From assembly GCA_021904315.1 (NCBI GenBank), contig CM038920.1, forward strand, positions 4,216,001 through 4,280,000: a stretch of 64,000 nucleotides of DNA. The letters run 5' to 3'. Made by a program: the position numbers and the translations under genes. The DNA is from Sphagnum magellanicum (taxonomy: Eukaryota > Streptophyta > Sphagnopsida > Sphagnales > Sphagnaceae). The notes beneath the pieces were generated by a model. That model worked only from the letters and a program-made list of their open reading frames with translations, was not told the DNA's origin and did not search any database. Shown here piece after piece: positions 40,375-52,069 of this stretch. Position 1 is the first letter of the stretch; every line of letters begins with the position of its first letter.

Positions 40375-40655
40375 GTAATTATTGTCATGGCCTAGGATAT
40401 TTTGAGATACTTTGGACAATGTCATGTCCTAGAATATTTTTGGATATTTTTGGCAATATCATGGCTTAAAATATTTTGGGATACTTGGAATACTTTTGAC
40501 AATGTCATGTCCTAGGATATTTTGAGATACTTTTGGCAATATCATGGCTTAGGATATTTTGGGATACTTGGGATACTTTTGGCAATGTCATGTCCTAGGA
40601 TATTTTGGGATACTTTTGACAATATCATGGCTTAGGATATTTTGGGACTAGTATG
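40375..40655. repeat. two-tier tandem repeat, 83-bp unit
   Basis: CAATGTCATGTCC starts at 40417, 40500 and 40583; CAATATCATGGCTTA starts at 40454, 40537 and 40620. Each 83-bp unit is thus a dimer of two related monomers (37 and 46 bases), both containing GGATATTTTGGGATACTTTTGG-like sequence. It lies in the stretch that separates the N-terminal part of the Helitron from its Rep domain. Confidence 0.9.
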
Positions 40656-43600
40656 GTTCAGGATTATAATTGGCACACACATGGTCATCTTTCATTAATT
40701 TGTTATAGTGGCAACAAACAATTTGTTGCCAAATACAAATCCATACATTATAAGTTTAAAATTTACTAATGTATAGTTTAAGGTCAAAACCTTAGTGTTC
40801 AATAAGTCCATATGAGCTACTAACACTTTTCCTACAAATGTAATAATGCAAAAGAATAATTAAGTTCTTTATTTAATAAAACATAATTTCAAAAACATAT
40901 TGATTTCCATGTCTGAACCAAAGTATGAATGACGTATATTAGGTTAACTTAAAACCATTAAAAAAAAAAAGATTTTTGTGTAAATATTAACTATGGATAA
41001 ATTTTTATTAACTTCCTACTTTTGTCTTTTTTTCTCTCATTTTGCCCAACCTAAGGACACCCCATTTAGGCTCTTAGCATTTATTTAAATGCCTACTTTA
41101 TTACATGGACTAAATAAATATTCAACAAAAATCCCCATTCAAAATACATATTCATCCTTTTACATGCCCCTTTTATTTTGGCTTTTATCATAAATTTAAT
41201 GTGTACCATTCATCAAGTGAGAAGAGCTTCACACAACTAGACCAAGCTAGAGTATAGTAGATTGTGTGATAATATACAACTTGGACTTCCTTCTTTTTTT
41301 CATCAATCCAAACATCAACCCCTTGTAAAACCTATTTTAGTAGTATAATCATTGGCACAATTGAAATAAGATATAATAATTATTAATCTCAATAAGTTCA
41401 ACCTACCATCATTTAAAATTAATGAAAAAAAAAAAACCTACTTGCATTGCTTTCAAATTCTCCTTCTTATCATGCCTTCCACTGTCCTACTATGTTAACC
41501 TTCATTCAATGTTGCAAATTCCTTAATAATCCATAGTTTGGTGCCAATTTGTTTTACATAACACATAAATAAACAATACTTCCTACTCATGTTCATAAGT
41601 TTTTTTAAACAATAATTCTTATAGCTAATAAATAATGATGGAATAATTTTCGTCGTTAACATGTAGAAAGATGATGGCCACTAAAAACAAAAAAAAAACC
41701 TTAAAAACTTGCCATGTTCACATGAAAACATTATTTGACTACCTTCTTGTCCAGTCACAATGTGTTAATTACAAAACTATGTACTAACATCACAATCATG
41801 AACTTGAGTGATTCCTATAAAAACATTTAAAAAATTATATAACCAATATATTAATGAAAATGTAAAATTAAAAAAAGATGATTCATTAACTATCAAACTT
41901 GTTAGAAACGATCTTATCATTTGTACATGTTATTTTGAACATAGAATGAATAGTTTTTGTAAAATTATTTGAAATATTAATTTGAAATGTGGTAAGGTGA
42001 AAGATTTTTTTTTTAATAACCAAATTTCAATCAAAAGGTTTGCCTCATAATCATGGATTACTATTATTAAAAAATACTTTTAAATTCCATGTTTTTTTTA
42101 AAAATGAAAATATTGAATTTTTTATAAATAAATATTTATTAATTGATCAAACAATGTTTTCAATGAAAATTTGTAATATGCAAATACATCATTATAAAAA
42201 AATAAGGGAAAAAAACGTTAACCAATTTACCGATTTCAATATCTAAACCACCAATGAAATATACGAAAATATTATTGTTTTTAAATGAACAAGATTGTAT
42301 GCCAAACCATGGTAAAATTAATATTCAAATTTACAAAATTAAACTTATTGACATGGGATTAAGTTTTTAAAATAATTTGAACAATTTTTATGAGATCTAA
42401 AAATAAATGAAAACTTTTTTTTTTTTGAATTACAACACAAAAATAAAACCAATTTTTAAAAAATGAAAACAAAATGATATATGCATAAATGTATTTGGCA
42501 TACATGTAGGACCTTTAAAGGGAGCAAATATATATATGCAAAATATGTTTTAGATCCATACGCAACATCATCATATTGTATTTATTATTTAACAAAAATA
42601 AATAAATTTATAACTCAAAAAATGAAAATCATATTAAACAAACACAAACAAAAATAACAATTTGAACACATCAAAAAGGTTAGGAAATGCATTTTTAAAT
42701 GCATAATAAATGTCTATATAACAAGCTTTGCATATAACATTATTTACACCATTATACCATTCAACAAAGTCATTTCAATTTATAAATACATGTCAATGAC
42801 AGGATAAAACATTTGTATTATTACCATAATAAATAATGCAAGTCTCTTTCCAAATTTTACATAAATCTATTGTAAATCATTGGTTGATAAGTATATCAAT
42901 CAAAATGAGGGATTAAGTGATTTGTGTTTGGCAAAATATTTAGGTAATAATGATACAAAAATAAATAAATGGCACTAAAAATAAAATAATTCATTGAGTT
43001 TCAATTAATTGACATAAAAATCCAAAAATTCATTATACAAAAATTTCCTTTCATTTAAATTCTTTCAAAAATTAAAACTTAATTTGCAAAATAATTATGA
43101 TTCATGAAAAAATGCTTACATGAGAAAAAAAAATCATATTAAAAAAATGCAAAAAAAAATTGTATATAATTTTAACCCATCCAACAATTTTAATATTGAA
43201 TATGACAGCTTAAAACCACAAGTTAAAAAATACACAAAAATTCATTAAACAAATGGATGGAAAATTTTATTTTGAAATGAAATAATTAATAATGAAAATA
43301 ATCCACATAAAAATATATTATCCATTAATACCAAAGAAATTGAGCTCTATGATGTATCATATGATAATTTTGCACAATCAAAAAATAAAAATGTGAAAAA
43401 AAATTGTTAATGCATAATTTTTTTCACCAAATAAATAAATTCATGACATACAATTTTTTTGTCTCACGTATGAAATAATTGAATAATGAACAAAGAGCTA
43501 TTGTTGATGATATATTATACCACAAAAAATCAAAAACCTTACAAAATCATTTTATATTTTTTTATTAAATGATGTAAGAATAGGAAAATTTTCACTCTCA

Positions 43601-44349
43601 TGTGTATTATACAAAACATGTTATGATATTATATTAAACACATTACAAATGTTGATCTTTTAAAACCAAAAGTCATGAAATTAACATACACATGGAAAAC
43701 AACATTTAACATTAATGGTACAACAATACATTCTACACTTGCAATTCCATTAAATACAAATCTAACAGAACTTAATGCATTAAATGATGAAAAAATGACA
43801 TTTATTATAAAAAATATATGATCAAATTTTTTTTTTATTATAAATGAAATATCTTTAGTCAATAATAAAATGTTAATTTTCATTGATCATAGATACATAT
43901 AATAAAACAAATTCATAATGAATTTATTGGTGAGTTAGATGTAATAGTGATTGGTGACTTTTATCAAAAATCCTTTATTTAAGATTCATGAATTTTCAAA
44001 CTAAAAACCAACATTTTAATATTAATGCATTAAATTATAAGTTTTAATATGTACAATGTCATAAACTACAAGAAGTGATGCGACAGGATAATATAAATCT
44101 CATTAACACATTAAATAGATTTTAAACTATTTCATAAATAATTGAAAACATAAAATTTATGAATAATTATTGTTTGAAAACCACAACAATGGACAACACT
44201 TTACCATATTTATTTTACACATGTTAAAACAATTATGCATAACAAAAAAAAAATCAAAACACATTAAGTCAAACATTTTTATTCTTAGAACATGATGTTC
44301 ATATTAAAACATGCCCTTTTCATTTTAAATATCAAATTTACTATCTCAA

Positions 44350-45995
44350 ACCTCCTCAACGGCTCTTTCGGGGAAGCTTCATAAATAAGTGTTGGGCTCT
44401 TCCACAAAAGGGGGCAGTTTTAATTTATTTCAAATATATATATACTTATATTCCGAGTTTTTGCAAATTTGAGAATCGGTTTCTGAGATCCGCTTTTGAA
44501 AACCAAGGGTTGTAGTTTTACGAGACCCTGAAAAACTGAAAGCCATTGGAATTTTTTCTTTCCAAATCCTTGAAACCCTTCAAGATTATCGAAATCTTTT
44601 CGTCTTTTTTAATAATGAGAACCTTAAAGGTTCTTTAAAATGGCTGGGAGAATCGGAATCGTTGGTTTTCACAAAAAGTGAGAACCGCCCAATGCAGCTA
44701 AAAACAGTGAGAAGAGGAAGGCTTGAATGGGATGATGCCAAGTTGAACCAATGTTTTTCTTTTGGTGGCCAATTTTTTGCAACAATCCTGGCTGTGGGTA
44801 ATTGTTTTCTTGAAAAATGGAAAAATCATGAAAGAAGATGTTTTCGAAGGTTGTTCAGTTTTATCACCATTTTAGGAATTTTCTTTGAAAATAATTTAAA
44901 CTTCCCATCATATCTTGACACAATTTCGAGACTAATGGTAGTTTTTTCGCCAATTTCAAGTTTCAATAAAAAGACTTGTCACCAATTACTGTCCTGGAAA
45001 CATTGTTTTGCCAAACTTCAACACATGTCTGTTGAATAATGGGTTGGTTTTTGATCATTTCAACAAATAGAATATTTTTGAAGATCTCATATTTCTCTTT
45101 CACAAAATTTTGTTCTTTGAAGTTTTTCTTGTGAAAATTTCAACATTTTTGAAAGTAATATTACTCGCATGATATTTTTCCAGGTTTCAAATGTTGCAAT
45201 TGGTGTCATTGACGAGCATCCCGAGAGGGATTCAACTTTCTGCAGTGACATGTTTTTAAACCACATTTAAATAGTAAAAAGAAAAAAATTCTATTAAATT
45301 AAAATCAAAATCCAAATGTGACCCAAAAAATAATTCAAATATAAAAAATTCAAGAAATTTGGCAAAAACACTTTTTATCAAAAAATGGGAATATTGTGAT
45401 AGAATATTCCTTGTTATTTTTCTAAATTTTCACGTTTGGGAAAAATTTCACACCCAAAATAAAAAACATTGGACTCCAAACTGCCGGCCAGGGTGAACCA
45501 GCACCCATGTCGATCCCTTCACCATTTTGAGCAAGGCCTCTTCAAGGCCAAACGGGGCCCAGAAAAGGTTGGATTTGAATTCGGAGACCCTGATGTAGTC
45601 CAAAGGGTGGGATGTCTGAAGCTAAGGTGCCGAAACATCGACACTTGTGAAACCATGTTTGTATTTGCATGTGTAGAAGTAATTTTCTGTCTTTTCAAGC
45701 TCAATGTTATCGTCTTGCGATTTGTGTCTGTGAACCCTACATTGTCATGTTTTGGTGAAGGGCGTGGGTGGACAATATTTTGGAATAATTTAAATGGATT
45801 TTACAAATTTTACCATAGTACTAGAGTGGGTGCAGGTTTTAACCAAGGCAAAATTGCCAGGGCATGATAACCATAGCACTTAACCATCACAATGGTTTGC
45901 TTTGGGACCAGAGGGAGCCAAAGGGAAAACTTGCGACACTGCCGTCCGGCCTCTTGCTACTGCACTGCCGCTTGTTTTCGCTCTAGCCTGGCCAC
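44350..45995. other. about 1.6 kb of foreign DNA inside the Helitron helicase
   Basis: Helicase similarity stops after about 44355 and resumes at about 46020. The segment between is less AT-rich, and its composition changes sharply at both ends. AATTTAC occurs near both junctions and may be a target duplication. Frames at 44662-45039 and 45469-45867 resemble nothing I know. No terminal inverted repeats are evident. Confidence 0.55.
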
Positions 45996-47225
45996 ACTAA
46001 TTTACATTATAAAATTCTAGTTTTAAAAAAATGTTAGTAGAATTATGTGGAAGGAATTATGAAACATCAAATGGTCTTGTGAATGGTGTTAATGGGATTT
46101 TTGAAGATTTTACACAAACTATTTCAAAAAATTTAATCTAGATACATTTTCATAATCTTCAAATCAGATTTAATACACAAATTAAAAATTTACAAATCTA
46201 TGAATTCCCAAAGCTTGCCAAAAAAGGACCCCAATTGAATCTAAAATTATTCAAACGTAAACAAGGAGTAATCATTCTCACACTATCATGGAATTTTAAT
46301 TTCCAATTTAATTAGTTGCGGCACAAACTATATATTATTCACAAGGGTTGACATTTGATTATTTAACATTTGATCTAACTGGTGTGACAAAATATGGTTT
46401 AACATATAATGCATTATCAAGGGTTCATTCAAAAGAACATTTATATTTATTTCTTACATTATTGAATAAAAAATTTCAAGTAGATCATCTTGTTCAAGAA
46501 GAAATATTTCGATTAAGAACAAATGTACAATACAAACTTGTTATTGTTTTTTAAAATCCTATCATTCAAAATTTTAATTTTATAATCTAAGAGACTAAAA
46601 TTTTTAACAATACATGTTGAAAATATTCTTGCAAATCCAAATCTACTAACATTTCATATTTTTTATTTAAATGAAACAAAAATAAAAAAACGTTTATTTG
46701 AACTAAAAATTTTACAATGTTTTATCATTAAAGTTCTAGGTATTATCATGTTATGATGAACATGGCATTATGGCATTTTATAATGAAAATGTGTCATTGA
46801 CCAAAAAATAACAATCACAAATTCTGATGTTTTTATCACTACACTTTTTAATGATAACACACAAAGAACATTATATGTAATTGTAATATATAAACTACCC
46901 AAAATAAAAGTGTCACATTTTAATTCTATCTTATAGAACATTATACAAAAAATGTGTTTAATAATTGAAGATTTCAACATAGATTTTTTAATATAAATCA
47001 ATCATCAACATTACAAGCACTTATGAATAAATACAATTTTAAACTTAGATTTTTAGAAAACATTGTCATTAATAATACAGAAATAGATCTCATATGGACA
47101 AATGCACTAATACACAATGTCATTTTAGACCAACACAAACATACTAAACAAACCATAAACCCATATATTTTGTTTTCAAATTACTTGATTATGTTCCCCA
47201 ATTGGTATTATCACACAAAATGATT

Positions 47226-49152
47226 TGATAATTTGGTAAAATGAAATATGCTAAAAAAAACAACTTGAAGATCATAACAAAAAAACTCTTTGAAAAACAT
47301 TTACAAACCTTGATCTTGAATTTGTACAATTCAAGTTAATAATCCAAGTGTTATGACAAGTGGACTTTACTTGTCCATGATGTTTATATAATTGCAAATT
47401 GTCCTTCTATGGTTAACTTGTAATTGTCTTGGTTTCATTTATAACTTACCTAATTCATAACTATTGTTGTATTTGTGAAAAATATATTTCATGAAAACAA
47501 CGTTTTACATTACAATTAAATAAGAGGTTGAAGTTTTTGCAAGATCATTGTTATAACAAAAAATTAATTATCTTATTTGGTCCACAAATTGTAATGAATT
47601 TAAAAAAAATAATACAATAAGAATTTTGTTCATGCCCAAACCTCATAACTAATTCACTATTTTTTGTATTTAGTTATGATACATAGTGATAAAACCTTTA
47701 TAAAAACTTTGCCAAACTCCACTATATAAAAATGCAAAAATTTCAACTACACCAAATTAACAAGATTTGGTGAAATTAGCAAATATAAATAAAACTACAA
47801 ATGTGATATTTAACCATGAAACTTTTTTTATCATGATCACAAATGCAAAATTGTTGCACACAACAACAACAATGAAATGTGAGCAACCATTTTTTTGCTA
47901 ATTGTAATTTCTCACAATGTTTATTGAAAAATTATGTTCAAATTTGATTGTCTTTTGCATTTGAATGTTTTTTTTTAACAATGACAAATGTTAATCTTAC
48001 CAAATTTTTAAAAAAAACATATTTTCTTCTTTAAGAAAGAAAGAATGACCAATAAGTTATTTAGTTTTAGTTCGATGAATGTTTATTCTGTGCATTGGTT
48101 GTTCAATGATTTCATTTTCTTTAATCAACACACATAAATGTTTTCAATTGCAAAATTTGTTATGTGAATGTAATAAATTATATTCACATATATGCACATA
48201 CAAATAAATCATTCACACACACACACACACACACATATATTTATATATTTTGTATACATACATAAATGCACATGTATAACATCTTATCTATTGGTAGGGC
48301 CAATGCGTTGGTGACGGCTTGTTTTCAAATATTTGGATTTGACGATTTTTTTATTTTGAATTTTTCAAATACTAGGAACCAATGGTCCCTTTCCCCCCAA
48401 ATCAAAGAACCATTGCCACATTGGTATGTAGCCTATTAAGCTGGGCATATGCATAGCTTAATAGGGCAAATGGGGGGGGGGGGCTAAAAGTGACAACCTC
48501 CCCTTTTGCCCCTTGTTGAAGCCCTTGGGCATGGATGTGGAGCTTCACGACTATGGTTGACAACCTAGGCTACAACAACCGTTGCAACTATGCCCTAGAT
48601 TTCGAAACGTACAACAAGAAAGGTAAAAACAAGCTTTTATTATAAAATTTTATCACATCAAAAAAATAATTGTAAATAATTTTTTTAATGATTATTAATT
48701 TTTAAATTAATAATTAATTAAAATTTTTATTTAAAATTGATAATCAATTTTGTAAATACTAATTGAAACTTTTAAGAAGGTAGAAACTCATAGTTGTTTT
48801 CCAACACTTGGACTTCAACAACAAAAGGATGTGCCACTTTTGCCCTTGTCTTCTTATTTGGGGGCAAAGCGGGGGCAAAAGCAAAGGCTTCAGGGGGGGC
48901 TTAGATGTGCGTGTGCCAAGGCCATATGCGCGTGGCCGGGCGGTGGAGGTGGTGACTCGGGACTCGGGAGGCACAGGTGGCAGGGATTTATACAGCCAGG
49001 CGGCAAAGAGCTGGGTTGCGTGATGGCGGAGGAGGAAACAGATTAGGGTTGACGGGAAGAAAACGAGACAGGAAGGAAGCGAGGACGAGGGAGAGAGAAC
49101 GAGAGAGAGCACAAGGGTTTGTTGCTACAACACGCGCGTACGCGCTCCAATC
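47226..49152. other. AT-rich DNA and TOM1-family promoter region
   Basis: 47226-48600 shows no gene. A (CA)n run lies at 48213-48234. From about 48880 the sequence turns GC-rich up to the ATG at 49153, as expected for promoter and leader. No clear TATA box is seen. Confidence 0.45.
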
Positions 49153-52069
49153 ATGGAGACCTCGACAGCAGCAGCAGCAACGATGGATGCAGGAGTGCAA
49201 GGGATCGTGGACTGGTGGGAAAGGGTTAATGCCTCCACCGCCTGGCAAGAGCATATCTTCCTTGGTCTTGCGACGGCGTGTGCCATCATCGCTCTTGTTG
49301 CGCTTGTAAGCCATCCATCATCATCACCACCACCACCATCACCATCATCGCTCTTGTTGCGCTTGTAAGCCATCCATCATCACCACCACCACCACCATCA
49401 CCATCATCGCCATCAGCATGATTCATCATTATAGTACTCGCTTCCTCACTGCCCCCTTCCTTGCTCATACTCTTCTGATCCGCCCCACAGGTTGCCGCGC
49501 CAGCCCTAGATCCTTCCTCTCTGCCCTCCTCTGCAGCCCTATCTTTGAGACAAAAGAAAGGAAAAAAAGAAAAAGAAAGAACGATTCCGAGATGCTGCAG
49601 CTTTGTAGCAGGGGATTCTATTCATTTGCTCTCCTGGGTTTGAATCTCATGTAGACGCATGCCGCTCAATTTCGAAAGAAAGAAAGTGATGCGCAAAATG
49701 GCAAAAGGGTTGGAAAAGGACATCGGACTTTACACTTGTTTTCAGGCTTTTGTGATTAGGGTTTTAGGTCATAAGTGGGAGTTTGTGTCTGTGTGCATGT
49801 CTGTGATGGTCTTGGAAATTTTTGTGACTTCATATTTGCCTCTGCTTGAATTTTGCTTCCAGTTGGAGAGCTTCAGATTCTTTCTTTCAGTTGCTCATGA
49901 CATTGTGGCTTACAGATTCAATTGATTCGGATTGAACTGCGAGTCCCCGAGTATGGCTGGACAACCCAGAAAGTGTTTCATCTATTGAATTTCATTGTTA
50001 ATGGAGGTAAGCTAAAGTGTTCTGCCACTCTTCTGCAGAAGTGTTGTTTTTTTTGGTTGTTGCATTTCAGCAGCAGAGTAGGGCTTGCCTCAATTGGTTG
50101 TTGTCTTATTGCTTTGTGTGCAGTGCGAGCAGCAGTCTTTTGCTTCCGAGAAAATGTGCAGGCACTGTCTCCTGAGGTACATAACCATATGCAACTTTCC
50201 TCCTTTGTGGAATAGGAGTTGTTAGACCTGAGATTTTCTCTCAGTAAATAGAAAAGGGTTTCATGCTCAAGGGCCCTGACTTGTATGTACATGGTTACTC
50301 CTCAGGTTTTACAACATGTCCTTCTTGACTTACCGGGCCTTTTATTCTTCACCACCTATACCCTACTGGTTCTGTTTTGGGCTGAAATCTACTACCAGGT
50401 ACAACCGTGCAATCTGGTCAAAACTATGTTTGTTTCTGTGGAGGTTGTCATGGCTAAGTTGGTTGCTGTAACTTGTGTATGAGTTGCAGGAGCAGTATTC
50501 AGCAAGTATACTCAGTGTACTATCACATACCAGTACTGCTACTTGCTTTTGGGTACGCAGTTTACTTGATTAGGTCTAACATAAGTTCAATGTATGCTTT
50601 GTGGACAGGCACGTAGTCTCCCTACAGATAACCTTCGGCCAGCATTTTTGATCACAAATGCCACCATCTATTTCATTCAGGTGACACATTTGTGATAATT
50701 GATTTTTTGAGCAACATTCTTCACAAGAACATCATCCCATGGCTCACCCTGGGTATCTATTGAAAACTCTGAATTGTAAACTTTGTTGTCCATCTGCAGG
50801 CCTGCATCTGGGTCGGCTTGTGGTGGTCACCAAGTCCAGTGGTCCTCATGGTGGCAAAAGTTTTCTTTGCTGGTATGGTGTTTCTTCCTCCTTGCTCAAA
50901 TGAGGACTAGTAGATGTTCAATTTGCTGCTTGGAGTGCACTTGTTGAATCCTCCATTGAATTCACATTTTAGGCTGCAATTGCAAGTTCTGGTAGATGTT
51001 TAATTATGACCTGAATTGTTATTGTGCATGGATTGTGGGGTTGGCAGTTGTGTCATTAGTGGCAGCATTGGGATTTTTGCTCTATGGAGGAAGGTATGAG
51101 CTTGACTCTCACTGATTGAATGGGCCTGTCATTTCTGGAGTATTTTGTTTTCCATTTTCAGTGCCCATAAGTTCTTTTGCTCCATCTTAACAGAGCGAGT
51201 TGTTTCTGTGTCATCATGCTATGTTGAAATTAGCTGTCTGTTTTTGTGGGAATTGCAGGCTGTTTCTCATGCTCAGACGGTTCCCGATTGAGTCAAAAGG
51301 TCGCAGAAAGAAGCTTCGGGAGGTTTGTCTACATGACCTGGGCTCTGCTCTGTCCTTAATTTGGTTACACGGGAGAAGATCACTGAACTGTTTTTTCCTA
51401 TCTGGTAGCACATATTTGCCATATAAGAAAATGGGTATTATTTTGTAATTGTATGTTGGAATGTCTTTTGCCAGGTTGGTTGTGTGACGGCAATTTGCTT
51501 CACATGCTTCACCATTCGATCTGTCATAGTAAGTTTTCCAAACATTTGCTTTGTATGTATGTTCGTGGCTATTGTCCTCCAGTTTTGCAGGTTCATAACT
51601 GAGATGTGTTCAATATGACACTTGCATGTAGTGCTTTAGGTTTTTCTCTTTTGTGTCAGCATTTTGTGTGTTCCGAAGCAGTGCCACAGTATCTAATCAA
51701 CCATGCAAATTTGCAGATGACATTATCTGTTTTCTACAAGGGAGCAGATTTGGATGTTCTTTACCATCCAATATTGAATGCTATATACTACATGGTGAGA
51801 AAACTGTAAAAGATTGTGTTGATCACAGTTTGTCTACATGATCTTGTGAATTGCTTGCAGCAAAACTGCAGGCAACATCGAGGCACACATATGGTTGTTG
51901 TAAAGACTTCAAAGTTTTGAATAGGTTGAGAATTACCCTTATTTGGTTTGGCTGGGCTTGGGTGTGTTCTGTGCAGCTTGTGGAGATAGTTCCATCAGCA
52001 CTTGTTCTCTATATATTACGCAAGCTGCCACCAAAACGGATGGGTGGTCAGTATCATCCAATTAGGTGA
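49153..52069 (+). CDS. TOM1/TOM3-family (tobamovirus multiplication protein 1-like) seven-helix membrane protein
   Basis: Exons by hand: 49153-49305, 49916-50006, 50124-50176, 50306-50398, 50609-50680, 50800-50872, 51048-51093, 51259-51322, 51475-51528, 51717-51794, 51977-52069. All introns are GT-AG and every phase fits, giving 289 aa, the usual length of plant TOM1 (about 290). Family blocks: [17 protein letters not shown] (20-36), [20 protein letters not shown] (55-74), [10 protein letters not shown] and [12 protein letters not shown] (105-130), [27 protein letters not shown] (187-213), HPILNAIYY and [15 protein letters not shown] near the end. It is an integral protein expected in tonoplast and other endomembranes. 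In Arabidopsis, TOM1 and TOM3 bind tobamovirus replicase; the normal cellular role is less clear. Start: the first ATG in the GC-rich leader, 20 residues before the conserved block. Confidence 0.95.
49283..49402 (+). repeat. 59-bp tandem duplication of the exon 1 donor in the TOM1-family gene
   Basis: CCATCATCGCTCTTGTTGCG, followed by CTTGTAAGCC and CCATCATCACC repeats, occurs at 49283 and again at 49342. Both copies contain an identical GTAAGC donor, at 49306 and 49365. Use of the second donor adds 59 bases, shifts frame, and meets a TGA right after joining exon 2. Confidence 0.95.

Larger units (their letters stand above)
38938..47225 (+). mobile_element. Helitron-type rolling-circle transposon with Rep, Pif1-like helicase and endonuclease-like remains
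   Basis: Decayed but ordered similarity runs left to right. A possible N-terminal part lies at about 38.95-39.1 kb (ISFDGCLFF, C..C) and 39.84-40.02 kb. Rep lies at about 41.85-43.0 kb with LPHNHGLL at 42040-42060 (the HUH site, His-x-His) and DPYATSSYC..YLTK near 42.56 kb. The helicase lies at about 43.57-44.35 kb, with a decayed Walker A, NGTTIHSTLAIPLN, a decayed DEISLV-like block, VIGDFYQ and QEVMRQDN, and continues at 46.02-46.55 kb (GNYETSNGLVNG-like, then LTFDLTGVTKYGLTYNALSRVHSKEHLYL). Next comes an EEP-type endonuclease-like region at about 46.6-47.22 kb (LNETKIKKR, DFNIDF, IDLIWTNA). Rep plus helicase plus endonuclease is the Helentron/Helitron2 layout. Many stops, so inactive. Ends not found. 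Foreign DNA interrupts it at 44.35-45.99 kb and probably at about 40.1-41.8 kb. Confidence 0.8.
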
